Source: Tragulus kanchil | Lineage: Eukaryota; Chordata; Mammalia; Artiodactyla; Tragulidae | Reading direction: 5' to 3' | Assembly: GCA_022376925.1 (NCBI GenBank) | Contig: JAIOJX010000025.1 | Location: forward strand, 186,557,801-186,621,800 | DNA length: 64,000 nucleotides | Part shown: in pieces, positions 41,801 through 53,800 of the stretch | How the letters are laid out: each line of letters opens with the position of its first letter | How positions within the stretch are numbered: position 1 is the stretch's first letter | The notes under the pieces: generated by a model | What the model saw: only the letters and a program-made list of their open reading frames with translations | Told to the model about the DNA's origin: nothing | Databases searched by the model: none | Translations under genes and position numbers: made by a program

Positions 41801-44800
41801 AAAGGATTCTGCAGGCGCGCCCACGTGAAGCTCCCAGACCATCCTGGAGCCTCGAGGCCCCTTAACTCCAGAGACGGGCGTCCCACAGCGGCGCCCCACG
41901 AAGCCAGAGCAGACAGGAAGGGTGTGGCCACGGGCCTGGGACACCCGGGGCCCCCGGAGGCTGGAACGGGCAGGGGGGACCCTCCCCAGGAGCCCGGGGT
42001 GGGGGCGGCCCCGGGCCCAACCTGGACTCCAGACAGGACGGGGAAGGAGGGAACGCGTTGTTCCGAGGCCCCGGCCCGTGGCCGCTTGCCCTGAGGCCCC
42101 AGCACGCTCACCCCAGCTCACCGCCCTGGACACCGGCCAGCGCCTCCCCCAGGACGCGGGCCCGAGCGGCCTCGCGCTCCGACCACACGCCAGGGGCGCA
42201 CGGCCCCGCCTCGCCCAGCCCCGGCACGGAGCCCGGTGGCATCTGAAAGCAGCAGAGCAGTGGCAGGACTGCCCCCGAAGAGGACGGAGCCCAGAGGGAC
42301 CTGCGGGGGACGGAGGGTCAGGTGAGACGGGCCCTGCCGCTCACGCCGTGTCCTCCGGTCACCGATGACCGGGAAGGTTTGGGCCCGGGGTCTCCAGACC
42401 ATCTGCAGCGGGGACGAGGGTGTCCAAGAGGCGCTCTCGGGGCAGGGGCAGTGTCGGCCTGGAGCCTGCAGGGTCAGGCGCGCCCACCGGGCCGGCCGAG
42501 TGTGTGACCCTGGGCAGATGCACCAGGCGGCGGCCAGAGCTCACGCTGGGAGGACTTGGCAGCTCCTGCCCTCCCAGGAGGCCTGCGGCTCCCGATGCCT
42601 GGAACCGGTGACGGCCCGAGGAGCCCACTCACACCAAGAGTCGGAATTCTGAACCCTGAGGTCTCTGGGGAAAACATCCAGCCGACTCGATTACATTAGG
42701 CCCCACCGCCGCCAGGGCCCTCTCCTGACACCAGTCAGCGACGTCTCGGCCGCGTGAAGCGGCCAGGGCCTGCTGGCTGCTCTCTGGGGCGGCCGGGGCA
42801 TGGTGCTCAGGGCCGGGGCTGGGCTGGGCCTGCCCCAGGGAAGAGATGTTCACTCTGCGGCCAGAGCCCCCGAGCCCTCCGGTGACTCGAACCCCTCCCT
42901 CGGGGCCACAGGCTCCTGAGATCGGAGACTCACTAGCTTGACGGAGCCCACGACGGCACCCCCGTGTGGCAAAGGATTCTGCAGGCGCGCCCACGTGAAG
43001 CTCCCAGACCATCCTGGAGCCTCGAGGCCCCTTAACTCCAGAGACGGGCGTCCCACAGCGGCGCCCCACGAAGCCAGAGCAGACAGGAAGGGTGTGGCCA
43101 CGGGCCTTGGACACCCGGGGCCCCCGGAGGCTGGAACGGGCAGGGGGGACCCTCCCCAGGAGCCCGGGGTGGGGGCGGCCCCGGGCCCAACCTGGACTCC
43201 AGACAGGACGGGGAAGGAGGGAACGCGTTGTTCCGAGGCCCCGGCCCGTGGCCGCTTGCCCTGAGGCCCCAGCACGCTCACCCCAGCTCACCGCCCTGGA
43301 CACCGGCCAGCGCCTCCCCCAGGACGCGGGCCCGAGCGGCCTCGCGCTCCGACCACACGCCAGGGGCGCACGGCCCCGCCTCGCCCAGCCCCGGCACGGA
43401 GCCCGGTGGCATCTGAAAGCAGCAGAGCAGTGGCAGGACTGCCCCCGAAGAGGACGGAGCCCAGAGGGACCTGCAGGGGACGGAGGGTCAGGTGAGACGG
43501 GCCCTGCCGCTCACGCCGTGTCCTCCGGTCACCGATGACCGGGAAGGTTTGGCCAGGGGTCTCCAGACCATCTGCAGCGGGGACGAGGGTGTCCAAGAGG
43601 CGCTCTCGGGGCAGGGGCAGTGTCGGCCTGGAGCCTGCAGGGTCAGGCGCGCCCACCGGGCCGGCCGAGTGTGTGACCCTGGGCAGATGCACCAGGCGGC
43701 GGCCAGAGCTCACGCTGGGAGGACTTGGCAGCTCCTGCCCTCCCAGGAGGCCTGCGGCTCCCGATGCCTGGAACCGGTGACGGCCCGAGGAGCCCACTCA
43801 CACCAAGAGTCGGAATTCTGAACCCTGAGGTCTCTGGGGAAAACATCCAGCCGACTCGATTACATTATGTCCGGCAAATAAAACAGTCTCCAAGGAAGCG
43901 GTCCTCCCGGCCGCCCCCGCTCAAGGGCACGTGCCAGCGCCAGCCGCAGGCCTGCATCCCGGTCCTCACGGCCGCCACAGGCCACCCTGCCTGAGTCTCA
44001 GCCTCGGGAACCCCACACGTCCAGCCGGGACTCTGGGCTCTCTCCCGCCGGGGGCCCCGAGCAGCCCCGGGGCCCACAGCAAGATCTCGGGAGGAGAGGG
44101 CGGCCGCACGGACCAAGCGCTGCCCCCCATCCATGCGAGGGAGGGGAGCGGAGCTGGGCCGGGCCCCCACACCCTCTGCTGTCCCCTCGAACGTGCCAAT
44201 GACAAGGCGGCCCAGGGCTTGTCCAGCAAAGAGGACTCTGGTTAATGCCCCGCACGGCCCTCCACGCCAGCCAGGCTGGCAGCCCGAGAGCTGTGCTCAG
44301 ATCGCCAGGCGGGAAGACACGCAGGCCCAGCCTCAGTCAAGGCTCCTCAAACTGGCAGCGGCCGCCCTCAGGCCCAGGGCCACCGTGCCAGCCCGCCCGC
44401 TCCCCCAGCCCACCGACACCTCCGCTCCGTCACGCCTTCCTGCCTCCTAAAACCTGAGAGCGCTTCACCGCCCCAAGCCCAGAACTAGCCGTCACAAGGA
44501 ACCTCTGTGGCCAGCGAAGGCTCGCTGCTCCAGGGGGAGCCCGTGCCTCACCTGCCTGTCCACCTGCTTGCCCAGCCCCTTGGCAGCCTGCCTCCCGGCT
44601 CACCAGAGGCAGGCCCCGCCAGCGGCCCGGCCGGGCTGACAGAACGCGGGCAGGAGCAGTCCATCCCGCCTCGCGGCCCCCTTTGCGGAAGGAGGCGGCA
44701 CGTGCCCAGCCTCCGGCACCGCCGCCTGAGACACCCAGGCGCGGCCGCGCCCAGCGCCCCGGGGCCCCGCCCGTACCACGTGGGCGCCCGGCCCTGCGGC

Positions 44801-47800
44801 GCCCCGCCGCCTCTGTCCTCCCGACAGGCTCTGAGCCGCGGCCCAGCCGGGAAGCCGGACGCCTCGCGACATACTTACAGTACCCACACCTGGTCCCGCC
44901 TTCGAAGATGAACCCGCCGGGCACGGCCCCGTAGCGCCGGAGGTCCGACAGCTTCCACTGCCCTGCGACGGCCGGAGGGACGTCCCGGGCCACGACCAGC
45001 ATGTCGTTGCAGAGGTGCAGGGTGGCGGGGCCGCTCTCCAGCTTGGTGCCTGGAGCCACGGTCACCGGGAACCTGTGCACTGGGCGGGCAGGGGCGAGAG
45101 GGCGCTGCTGGGGCAGAGGCGGGGGGAAGGAGCAGCCTCCCCAGGGCAGGGCCACCCAGCACCCCGGCCTGGCCCTCCGCACCGCGTGCGGCTGGACTTG
45201 GGGCCTCCCGGACCCCCTCCCCATCCCAGCAAAGCCGGACCTGACCCCACCCGCGGCTTAGAGCCTGTCGGGAGGACCGACAGGCCGTCGTGCCCGGCCC
45301 GAGGAGGCTGGGGGTCGGCGACCTGGGGATTTCTGTCCGGGCACCACGCCCGGGCTCCGGTTGCCTCTGTACAAGGTCCCTGCCCACCCCTGGTGGAAAA
45401 GGAGCCACGCTGTGTGCCCGGGTGAGCCGGCGGGGGCTTCCAACTGGGGAACCTCCTGGAAACGTGAGGCCCTTCCCCCTGCCCCCTGCCCCACGCCCCT
45501 CACTGGGCCGTCCGCACGGCCCGCACCAGACGCCGGGGCTGGAGGCTTCCGGAGGAGGGCGGGCGGCCGCCCCTCGCCAGGCTGGGGGAGGGCCGCAACG
45601 TGGTGGCCAAGATCGGTGGTGTCTCAGTGAGCAAATGACAAAAAACAGCGCAAAAAGGCCTACGGAGAGTGAACCATCAAATGTTCAGACAACGACCGGG
45701 CTGGCTGCGGCGCCGGGCGCGACGGGAAGGTCTGAACACGGCTCACGGCCCGGCGTCCAACAGACGCGGACGCTGGGTTCATCCTGATCTTCTGGCTGTA
45801 ACTGTGAAGTTTTTAAATACTGTGTTAAGACATCAGGGGTTCTGAGATACATGAGGGCTTTGGGATTAAGCTACACACACTACTATGTATCAGACGGGCA
45901 GACAGCAAGGTCCTCCCGTCCGGCAGCGGGAGCGACTCTCAGGCTTGTCATCCATCACCGGAGGGAGTCTGAAAACGCACACGCGTGTCTCACTGAATCC
46001 CTTTGCTGTGCGCCTGGCACTCGCCCCACGCTCTGCGCCAGCGGCCCTTCAGCAGAAGGCGCCTGTCGCGGGCTCTGATGACTCGTCTGGGCCAGCCCTC
46101 CTCCCGAGAGCACCCCAGCCCACCCCGCCGTGTCCCTGGGGCCAGCTCCTCGGCCCCCGGCTCTGGCCCCGGGCAGCCGGGCGAGGGGCGAGGGGCTGCG
46201 CTCCACTCAGCCCACCGCCCGCCGGGCTCGAGACGCGTTCAGAGGAGCGTGGTCAGGCCGCCGAGCTCGAGGGGCATCCCTGCTCCCCGCCACGGCCACA
46301 GCCGACCAGAGGGCGCTCAGCAGGCCCTGGGGACCAGCCTGGCGTCGCGTCCGGCCCCTGCCGCCCACCGGTGGACCCCGAGGGCCCAGGCTGTGCGCCC
46401 AGGCCCAGCGCCGGCTGTGCTCACCCTCGCCCAGCGCGTGGCGGATCCGGGCGTCCCAGGCGCACATGGCCTCACGGCTGTCGAAGCCGAGCATGACGGC
46501 CTTCGACAGGCAGACGATGGCCAGCGTGTGGGCCAGGCCCTCGTAGGGCAGGCCGGGCTCCAGCCCGCAGAGGTCCTCCAGCGTCAGGCTGCTGCGCTCC
46601 CGGAGGCCCTTGGCCCGCTCCGACTTGTCCTTGTAGGCCAGCATCAGCAGGCAGTCTGCAGGGCGAGAGGGCGCGGTCAGGGCGGCCAGCGCTCCGGTGT
46701 CCAGCGCCCCCACACCCGAGACCAGGGCTCCAGGCAGGCCCGAGCGACCCCCGGCGCTAGGAGTCCTTACCTCCCCGAGCGCCAAAGGTGCCCCCCGCCC
46801 ACAGCGCCACAGCTCGGGGCAGAAGCGGGCTTGAGACGCGGCCTGGCAGGGCCTGCCCCTGCCCCTGGCCCCCAGCCAGGGCGTCCACCTGCCCCGGGCC
46901 GCAAACGCGGCGCGGAGCCGCCTGCATGGCCCTGGTGACCGCCCTGGCGGGAGCAGCCGCCGCTCCCAAGGGCAGGTGCAGCCTGCCCAGCGCCGCCCGG
47001 CACTGCGGAAGCGGAGGGGCCCGGGCGGCCGGTGAACACCCAGACCCTACAGCGCGGACGGCTCCGAGCCCCGAGCGAGCGGAAGCTCCGTGAGCACGCC
47101 CCTGTCGGGCAGGAGAGGGTGGAGGGGCGGACGCAGAGGGCCCCTAGGGATGGAGCACGAAGCTCTTCCCCTCGCCCTGGCGCGGGCAGAGCCGCCCGCA
47201 GACCCAAGGGACCCCACGAGCCTGGCAACACGCGTCTCTCCCAGCAGGCGGAGAACAGGGCGGCCCTTCCTGCCCGTCCGCCACTAGCGCCTGCCGCGGG
47301 AGGGCAGAGGCGGACGGCGCGGCCAGGCCCCTCCGGCCACGGGGATCACAGCCGCCGGCAGGCCGTACGCCGGCCCAGGCGAGCGGCTCCGGCGACCCCG
47401 TCTCTACAAGCCGAGAACGCTGATGGGCCTCGTTCCTATCTGAGACCCCGCTCCTGGCCTCTGAAACGCTCACATCAGGGAGAAGCCAGGACCCCGGAGC
47501 CCGCAGAGACCCGCCGGCCCACCCGAGGCTTCCGGCGTTCTCTCCCGAGCACGGCTCCCTTTGGGAGGCCTAAGGGGCACAGGTTGTCACGGAGACCCCC
47601 ACGTGTCACCAGAGGCCCAAGAGGTGGAAGCCCGGGGGGCGGGGCCCGGGCAGCCGCGGTAGAGCGCCGCCGACCCTCCGCTGCTCCGCTCGCAGGGCTT
47701 CTGTGCGGCTGTCTGTGCCGGTCTGCCTCCTGTCGCCCTGCCCCCTCTGGAAGGTGAGCTCTCAAAGGCCACCCGCTCCGGCGGTGACAGCCCCGTCACC

Positions 47801-50800
47801 CACGCAGGCGAGGTCTTCTCTTTGGCCACAGGAAAGACAATGCGCTTTTGCCAAGGCCTGACCCGTCGGGCAGGGCAAGAGGGCCACCTCCTCTGTTCTA
47901 GGAGCTACGCTCCTCATGATGCAGCCAAGAGCAGGGTCCTAGACCTCTCGGAAGAGTCAGCCGGGAACGGCTCGCTGTGATGAGAGCTGACCGGGCTTGG
48001 CGGCGGCGGCCGGGGGGACTCCGGTCTCCACGGTGGCATGCGCGGTCCTTTAGTTGTGGCTTGGGAGACCTAGTCCCCTGATGAGGGATCGAACCCCGGC
48101 CCCTGCACTGGGAGGACAGAGCCCTAGCCACAGACCGGAGTCCCTGTCACACTTCTTATCTGCAAAAGCAGCCAGAGACCACCCGTGGGGGCGTGGCCGG
48201 GGTCCAACAGAACTCCACCACAGAAGCAGGCGGGGGCCAGGGCTGGGGCCGCCCCGGCGTGCAGCCGCGCGGTCCAGAGTCCAGCCTGCTACGAGATCCC
48301 CCGGGTCGCTCCGCGCTCCTCACGCCTCCCCGGTGCCTCCCGGCGTCACGGAGCCGCCGGCGCCTGCAGGGCGGGTGCGGGGCCCTGCAAGCGGGCGCCG
48401 GCACGCATGCCCGAGCCCCCGGGCCTGTCCCGTCCCCTGGAGCCCGGCTCGGCTGCCCAGAGATCAGAGCATCAGCTCGTAGCCCCACCCGCCTGCAGGT
48501 GAATGCGGACCCTCCAAAGCCATGTCCACGCCCGCCCCCAGAACCTGCAGACATGGCCTTATTGCAGGAGGAGGTCTACGCCGATGCGGTCAGGTTAAGG
48601 AGCCCAGCCAGTCACCCTGGTAACCCACGGCGGCCCCCAGCTGAAGATGAGGGTCCCTCTGACAGACGGAAGAGGAGAGCCCGGCACGCAGGGCAGGGCC
48701 ACGAGAAAAGTCACCACGGGAGCCCAAGAGCTGCCGGGAGTCGGAGGAGGCGGGGAGGCCGGTCCCCAGCCCGCGCAGGAGCACGTGGCCCTGCTGACAC
48801 CTTGACTGTGACCTTCCAGGCTCCAGGATGCGGAGAGAACCCGGGCCTGTTGCTTCAGGCCCCGCAGTTTGCGATACTTTGTTACCGCAAAGTAGGAAGC
48901 CAGACGCCCGGCCAGTTGCTCGTCTCATTTTTAAACGTGAACAGAAAGGGTGGGGGACGTGATGGTGTGACGAGCCCACCTTCTCCCTCGGGGAGACGCT
49001 GGACCCGAGTCACAGCCCCGGTGACGGCTGACGCCACTGGCATCACCCCAGACCCGTGCCCCCCGCCCCGGCGGCGGGCTCCACGAGCTGAGGCCGGACA
49101 CAGCCCGCAGGCGGGGGCCGGGCGGCGCCCTGCGCCCAGCAGCTGCCCCGGCCCGCTCCCCTCCCGCTCGCCTCCCCACCGCCACAGCCGGAGGTGGATT
49201 CTATGTTTAAAACGCGTCCTATGGGGAGCACTGTCCAGTGAGAAGCCACTGGAGACACAGGGGCCAGAAACAGATTCTTTGCTCCGGGATCTGAGGCAAA
49301 GCAGGTCGCGCCCGGGAGAGCAGCGACCCCGCTGGCCCTGTGGACACACCCCGGGGAGGACCAGCGGCCGGCTCAGCCGGGGACCCACGCCGGGAGCGCC
49401 CAGGGCCGCGTCCCTCACTGGCAGCCCGGCGAGGCCGGTCCCTCGCGAGCTTTCCTGGGCTCTCCCGCCCCCGCTCTGGCCACCCGCTCCCACGGCCTCT
49501 CCCTTTCCACGCCAGCCCCGTGGGCCTCAGGACCCGGCTCGCAGCACGCCCGTCCAGCCGTGGGGCGCAGCCAGGCAGCACCCTGGCCTCGAGTCGCCCA
49601 GACGCCAGGTGCGGCGCCGACGCTGCCGGTGCAGCCGGAGGGCATCTGACGGGCGCGGCTCCCGCGGGGCTGGAGGGGCTGCGGTCGGCGTGGTGAAGGG
49701 AGGCACAGCGGGGCCGCAACGGAAGTGCCAGGGGCTAAACGCGCGGTGCACACACAGGCACACGCCCTCACACGCTCAGTCACAGGCGCCTGCACGCTCA
49801 CACCCATGTGCACGCACACACACACCTCCGTGCCTGGGCACTGTGGGGCCGGTTCAAGCCCCGGCTCGCCGGTGGCGGGGGACCGCCGCTCAGCTCCTAG
49901 AGCCCCCATCTTCCAACTGAGACACGGATGCCACCCCCGCCCCGTGGAGTCACGGACTAACACAGCCTCCGCCAGGCCCACTGCCCTCAGCGACGCCACT
50001 CCCCGGGCACGGAGACCCCGGCCCGGCGCCTGGCACAGTCCCATCACCGCGGGACCCCCGAGCAGGGCTGTGTGTGGACCGCGCATCCTCTCCTCGGCTG
50101 GTCCCCCGCCCCCCTGCAGCGAGCCGGCCAGCCACGGCCGGAGGCCTGGCGGAGGAAGAGGCATTTGCCCGGAGGCCCCAACAGGGTCCTGTCACCAAAA
50201 GGGCCACTGAAAGACCCCCGCTGGACGCCTCAGAGCCCTCCCACCTCCTCTCCCGTTCCCCTGCCTGGCGGCCGCCCCCGCAGCACTCCACCCGGTTCCT
50301 TCTGCTCATGAGCAGCCCAGGGACCCAGCCCGGCTTCTGCAGAGCTGAAGCCCACGAGGGGAGACGGTCAGACCCTGAGGACGTGCTCTCCGGGGACCCG
50401 CAGCCGGCATCTGATGGCAGCAGCTGTCACGCGGCCGTGCAGAGGGGACAGGACTCCCAAGGGAGGTAAGAAGCCAGCCGAGCGGCAGGCAGGGAACAGC
50501 ACTGTGCCAGCGCAGAAGCCCAGAGGCAGGGACCTACGGGCAGGGCAAGCACGGGGGCAGGGAAGAGCCTTCCGGAAGAGCCGGCGGGGTGCAGCCGGGG
50601 GGGGCGAGGGCCCGTCCCAGCGCGTGAGGCCCTCAGAGCTGTCGGCAAAGAGGGCCCAGGCTGGCTGAGGACAGAGGGCAGACACAGAGAGCAGAGCTCC
50701 AGGCCCGGCAGCTGTCCCCGCCAGAGGCCTAGGCTGGGCAGAGAAAGGGAGGCCCAGGCTCCGTGGCAACCACGGCGACCGCGGCAGGGCCTTCCCTCTG

Positions 50801-53800
50801 CCCGAGGCTGCACCAGCTCACAGGACAGCTTGCTGGGTGGCCGGGGGGCTGAGGGAGAGGAAGAGGCACACGCCTCACACGCCAGTCACCCCTGCACCCA
50901 CCCATGTGCACGCACACACACCTCCGTGCCTGGGCACTGTGGGGCCGGTTCAAGCCCGGCTCGCCGGTGGCGGGGACCGCCGCTCAGCTCCTAGAGCCCC
51001 CATCTTCCAACTGAGACACGGATGCCACCCGCCCGTGGAGTCACGGACTAACACAGCCTCCGCCAGGCCCACTGCCCTCAGCGACGCCACTCCCCGGGCA
51101 CGGAGACCCCGGCCCGGCGCCTGGCACAGTCCCATCACCGCGGGACCCCCGAGCAGGGCTGTGTGTGGACCGCGCATCCTCTCCTCGGCTGGTCCCCCGC
51201 CCCCCTGCAGCGAGCCGGCCAGCCACGGCCGGAGGCCTGGCGGAGGAAGAGGCATTTGCCCGGAGGCCCCAACAGGGTCCTGTCACCAAAAGGGCCACTG
51301 AAAGACCCCCGCTGGACGCCTCAGAGCCCTCCCACCTCCTCTCCCGTTCCCCTGCCTGGCGGCCGCCCCCGCAGCACTCCACCCGGTTCCTTCTGCTCAT
51401 GAGCAGCCCAGGGACCCAGCCCGGCTTCTGCAGAGCTGAAGCCCACGAGGGGAGACGGTCAGACCCTGAGGACGTGCTCTCCGGGGACCCGCAGCCGGCA
51501 TCTGATGGCAGCAGCTGTCACGCGGCCGTACAGAGGGGACAGGACTCCCAAGGGAGGTAAGAAGCCAGCCGAGCGGCAGGCAGGGAACAGCACTGTGCCA
51601 GCGCAGAAGCCCAGAGGCAGGGACCTACGGGCAGGGCAAGCACGGGGGCAGGGAAGAGCCTTCCGGAAGAGCCGGCGGGGTGCAGCCGGGGGGGGCGAGG
51701 GCCCGTCCCAGCGCGTGAGGCCCTCAGAGCTGTCGGCAAAGAGGGCCCAGGCTGGCTGAGGACAGAGGGCAGACACAGAGAGCAGAGCTCCAGGCCCGGC
51801 AGCTGTCCCCGCCAGAGGCCTAGGCTGGGCAGAGAAAGGGAGGCCCAGGCTCCGTGGCAACCACGGCGACCGCGGCAGGGCCTTCCCTCTGCCCGAGGCT
51901 GCACCAGCTCACAGGACAGCTTGCTGGGTGGCCGGGGGGCTGAGGGAGAGGAAGAGGAGGTGATGCTGGGGGGCGGGGGGCTGGATACCTGGGCAGGGGA
52001 GGGGGCGGCGGGTGGGGTGGGGGTTCTGTGCGGACACATGAGCCTACGAGGCCCAGGGGACACGGGCGGCGTGCATGCAAGCAGCTGGACACGGGCGCCT
52101 GAAGATGTAAAAATAACTCTGGAGTCATGGGTCCTCGGAGGCGTTTACGGGCCGGAGCCTCCGGGCCTCGGGGGGGCGGGGAGTCGGCAGGGAGGACAGA
52201 ACCGGGAGGGAAACGAGGCTGACGCCCACCGCCGTGAAGCACTGCAGAGGAGCACCGTGGGACGTACCCCTCGGAGGTCACGGTGACCCCGGGCAGGGCC
52301 TTGCACAGCACCGCTGGGCAGCAGCCCGGGGGCCGCCCGAGCACTGCGGCCGGGGGCCGCCCACCAGGCCCGTCTGCCGGCGCCCCAGGCCTCCGGACCC
52401 GCCAGGCCTGCGGACCCACAGTCCCAGCCTGTTCCTGACCCGGTTCAGGGGGACAGAGTGTCCACCGTGTGCGCAGGCTTTGCGGGGTCACACAGGCGGG
52501 CTGCCTGCGCGGACAGGAGCGGACGGAGCCCCGGCCCAGCCCACAGCACTGCCCGTCCAGCCCCTGCAGAGGACGCGCTCACGTCACGACTGTTCAGAGG
52601 AGAGGCCAGACCTGAGCCCGGGCGCTCCAGGCCCAGACGGAACCAGCACCTGCGGGAAGCCCCGACCCTCCACGGCGCGGGTCCCTGGGGACCGCAGGGC
52701 CAGCCGCCACCCACAGCCTGTCCTCGGGTGCCGGCCCAGCCCAGGACTGGGATGTCACACCCGTCCCCGGGGCACAGGGATGACCCAGGCCAGGCAGGAC
52801 GGAAGCAGGATCCTCCGGCCCCTCCCACGCAGTGGCCACTCTGCTGAGGTGGGTGGAGTCCGAGAGGGGCCGGCAGAGGCCGGAGGGCCAGCCTGGGGCT
52901 CACGAGGCACAGGCCCCGAGGACCCCATTCAGGAGTTGCCAGGCGGGGCTGGGCTCACAGCACCTCCCGGGCGGCCCTCAGGCCTGGCCGCTGCCCAGCA
53001 TCACCTGTGAGGGACGAGGCGGAGCTCCCTGCCCTCCAGCAGCTCAGCCCCAGGACAGAGGCATGGGAGGGGGCGCTGGACCAGCCTCACCGTCCGCAGG
53101 GGCGGGGCAGGAGGCAGCACCCACTCATCCGCGGCCAGAGCCCTTGGGTCACCCAGTCCCAGCCTCCCGCCTACAGCGACTCCATAGGCCCTGCCAGCTC
53201 CAGGCCGCGGGGGCCTCCTGGTGGCTCTTCTGGACAGAACGAAGCAGCCCCGGCGGCGCCCCCAGGAGCGGGTGAAGCAGGGCCCTCGGGCCAGACGCCA
53301 GGCCACCCTGGCTGCTCGCCGGCCCCTGGCCGCCTCGCTCGCGGGCCGGCCGCCCTCCACGGGCAACCACGCGAGACTCCCCTCCTGCTGTCCGAACCCT
53401 CAGCCCAGGGAGGCAGAGAGAGGCTGCCCGCGGCCACCAGGGGTGGGCCCAACGCCCTCCTCTCAGGGGAGCTGGCCCAGAGCAGGGACCCAAGCAGGAG
53501 CCCTCCGGCCAGGACAGAGGCTGAGACCCCTGGGGGCAGGTCTCGCTGAAGGTTACTGTCTTTTGTAATGATCGTTTCTTTCAATAACAGAAGTTTCCCT
53601 TTCCTCTAACTAAACTTTTTTATAAGAATAAGTGGTCCTGGTTTTAAAAAAAGAGAAAAGAACACACAACAGCAGAGACGGCGCGCAGTGGCGAGGGCAT
53701 CCCCCTGCCCAGAGCCTCCGCTCCCTCTTCCCTGCCCCCTGGGCCCCCCAGAAGGAGGCCATTTCTGAAAACAAGACCCTGGTGTTTTCTTACAAGGAGA

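Larger units (their letters stand above)
29346..44878 (-). other. DOK7: DOK7 intron 4 (15.5 kb)
   Basis: No coding exon recognised. Contents: duplicated blocks at 30049-32320, 35103-37349, 37342-39475, 39482-41632 and 41519-43867; a BovA SINE at 33651; a GC-shifted L1 end at 33985; a BovB tail at 39550; and a TATA motif at 31066. The inflated length is partly due to the duplicated blocks. Confidence 0.8.

Noticed and set aside
48193..49920. Open frame of 575 codons on the + strand
   Set aside because: Crosses an old LTR-like repeat and lacks any domain or splice signals; composition reflects GC-rich DNA.
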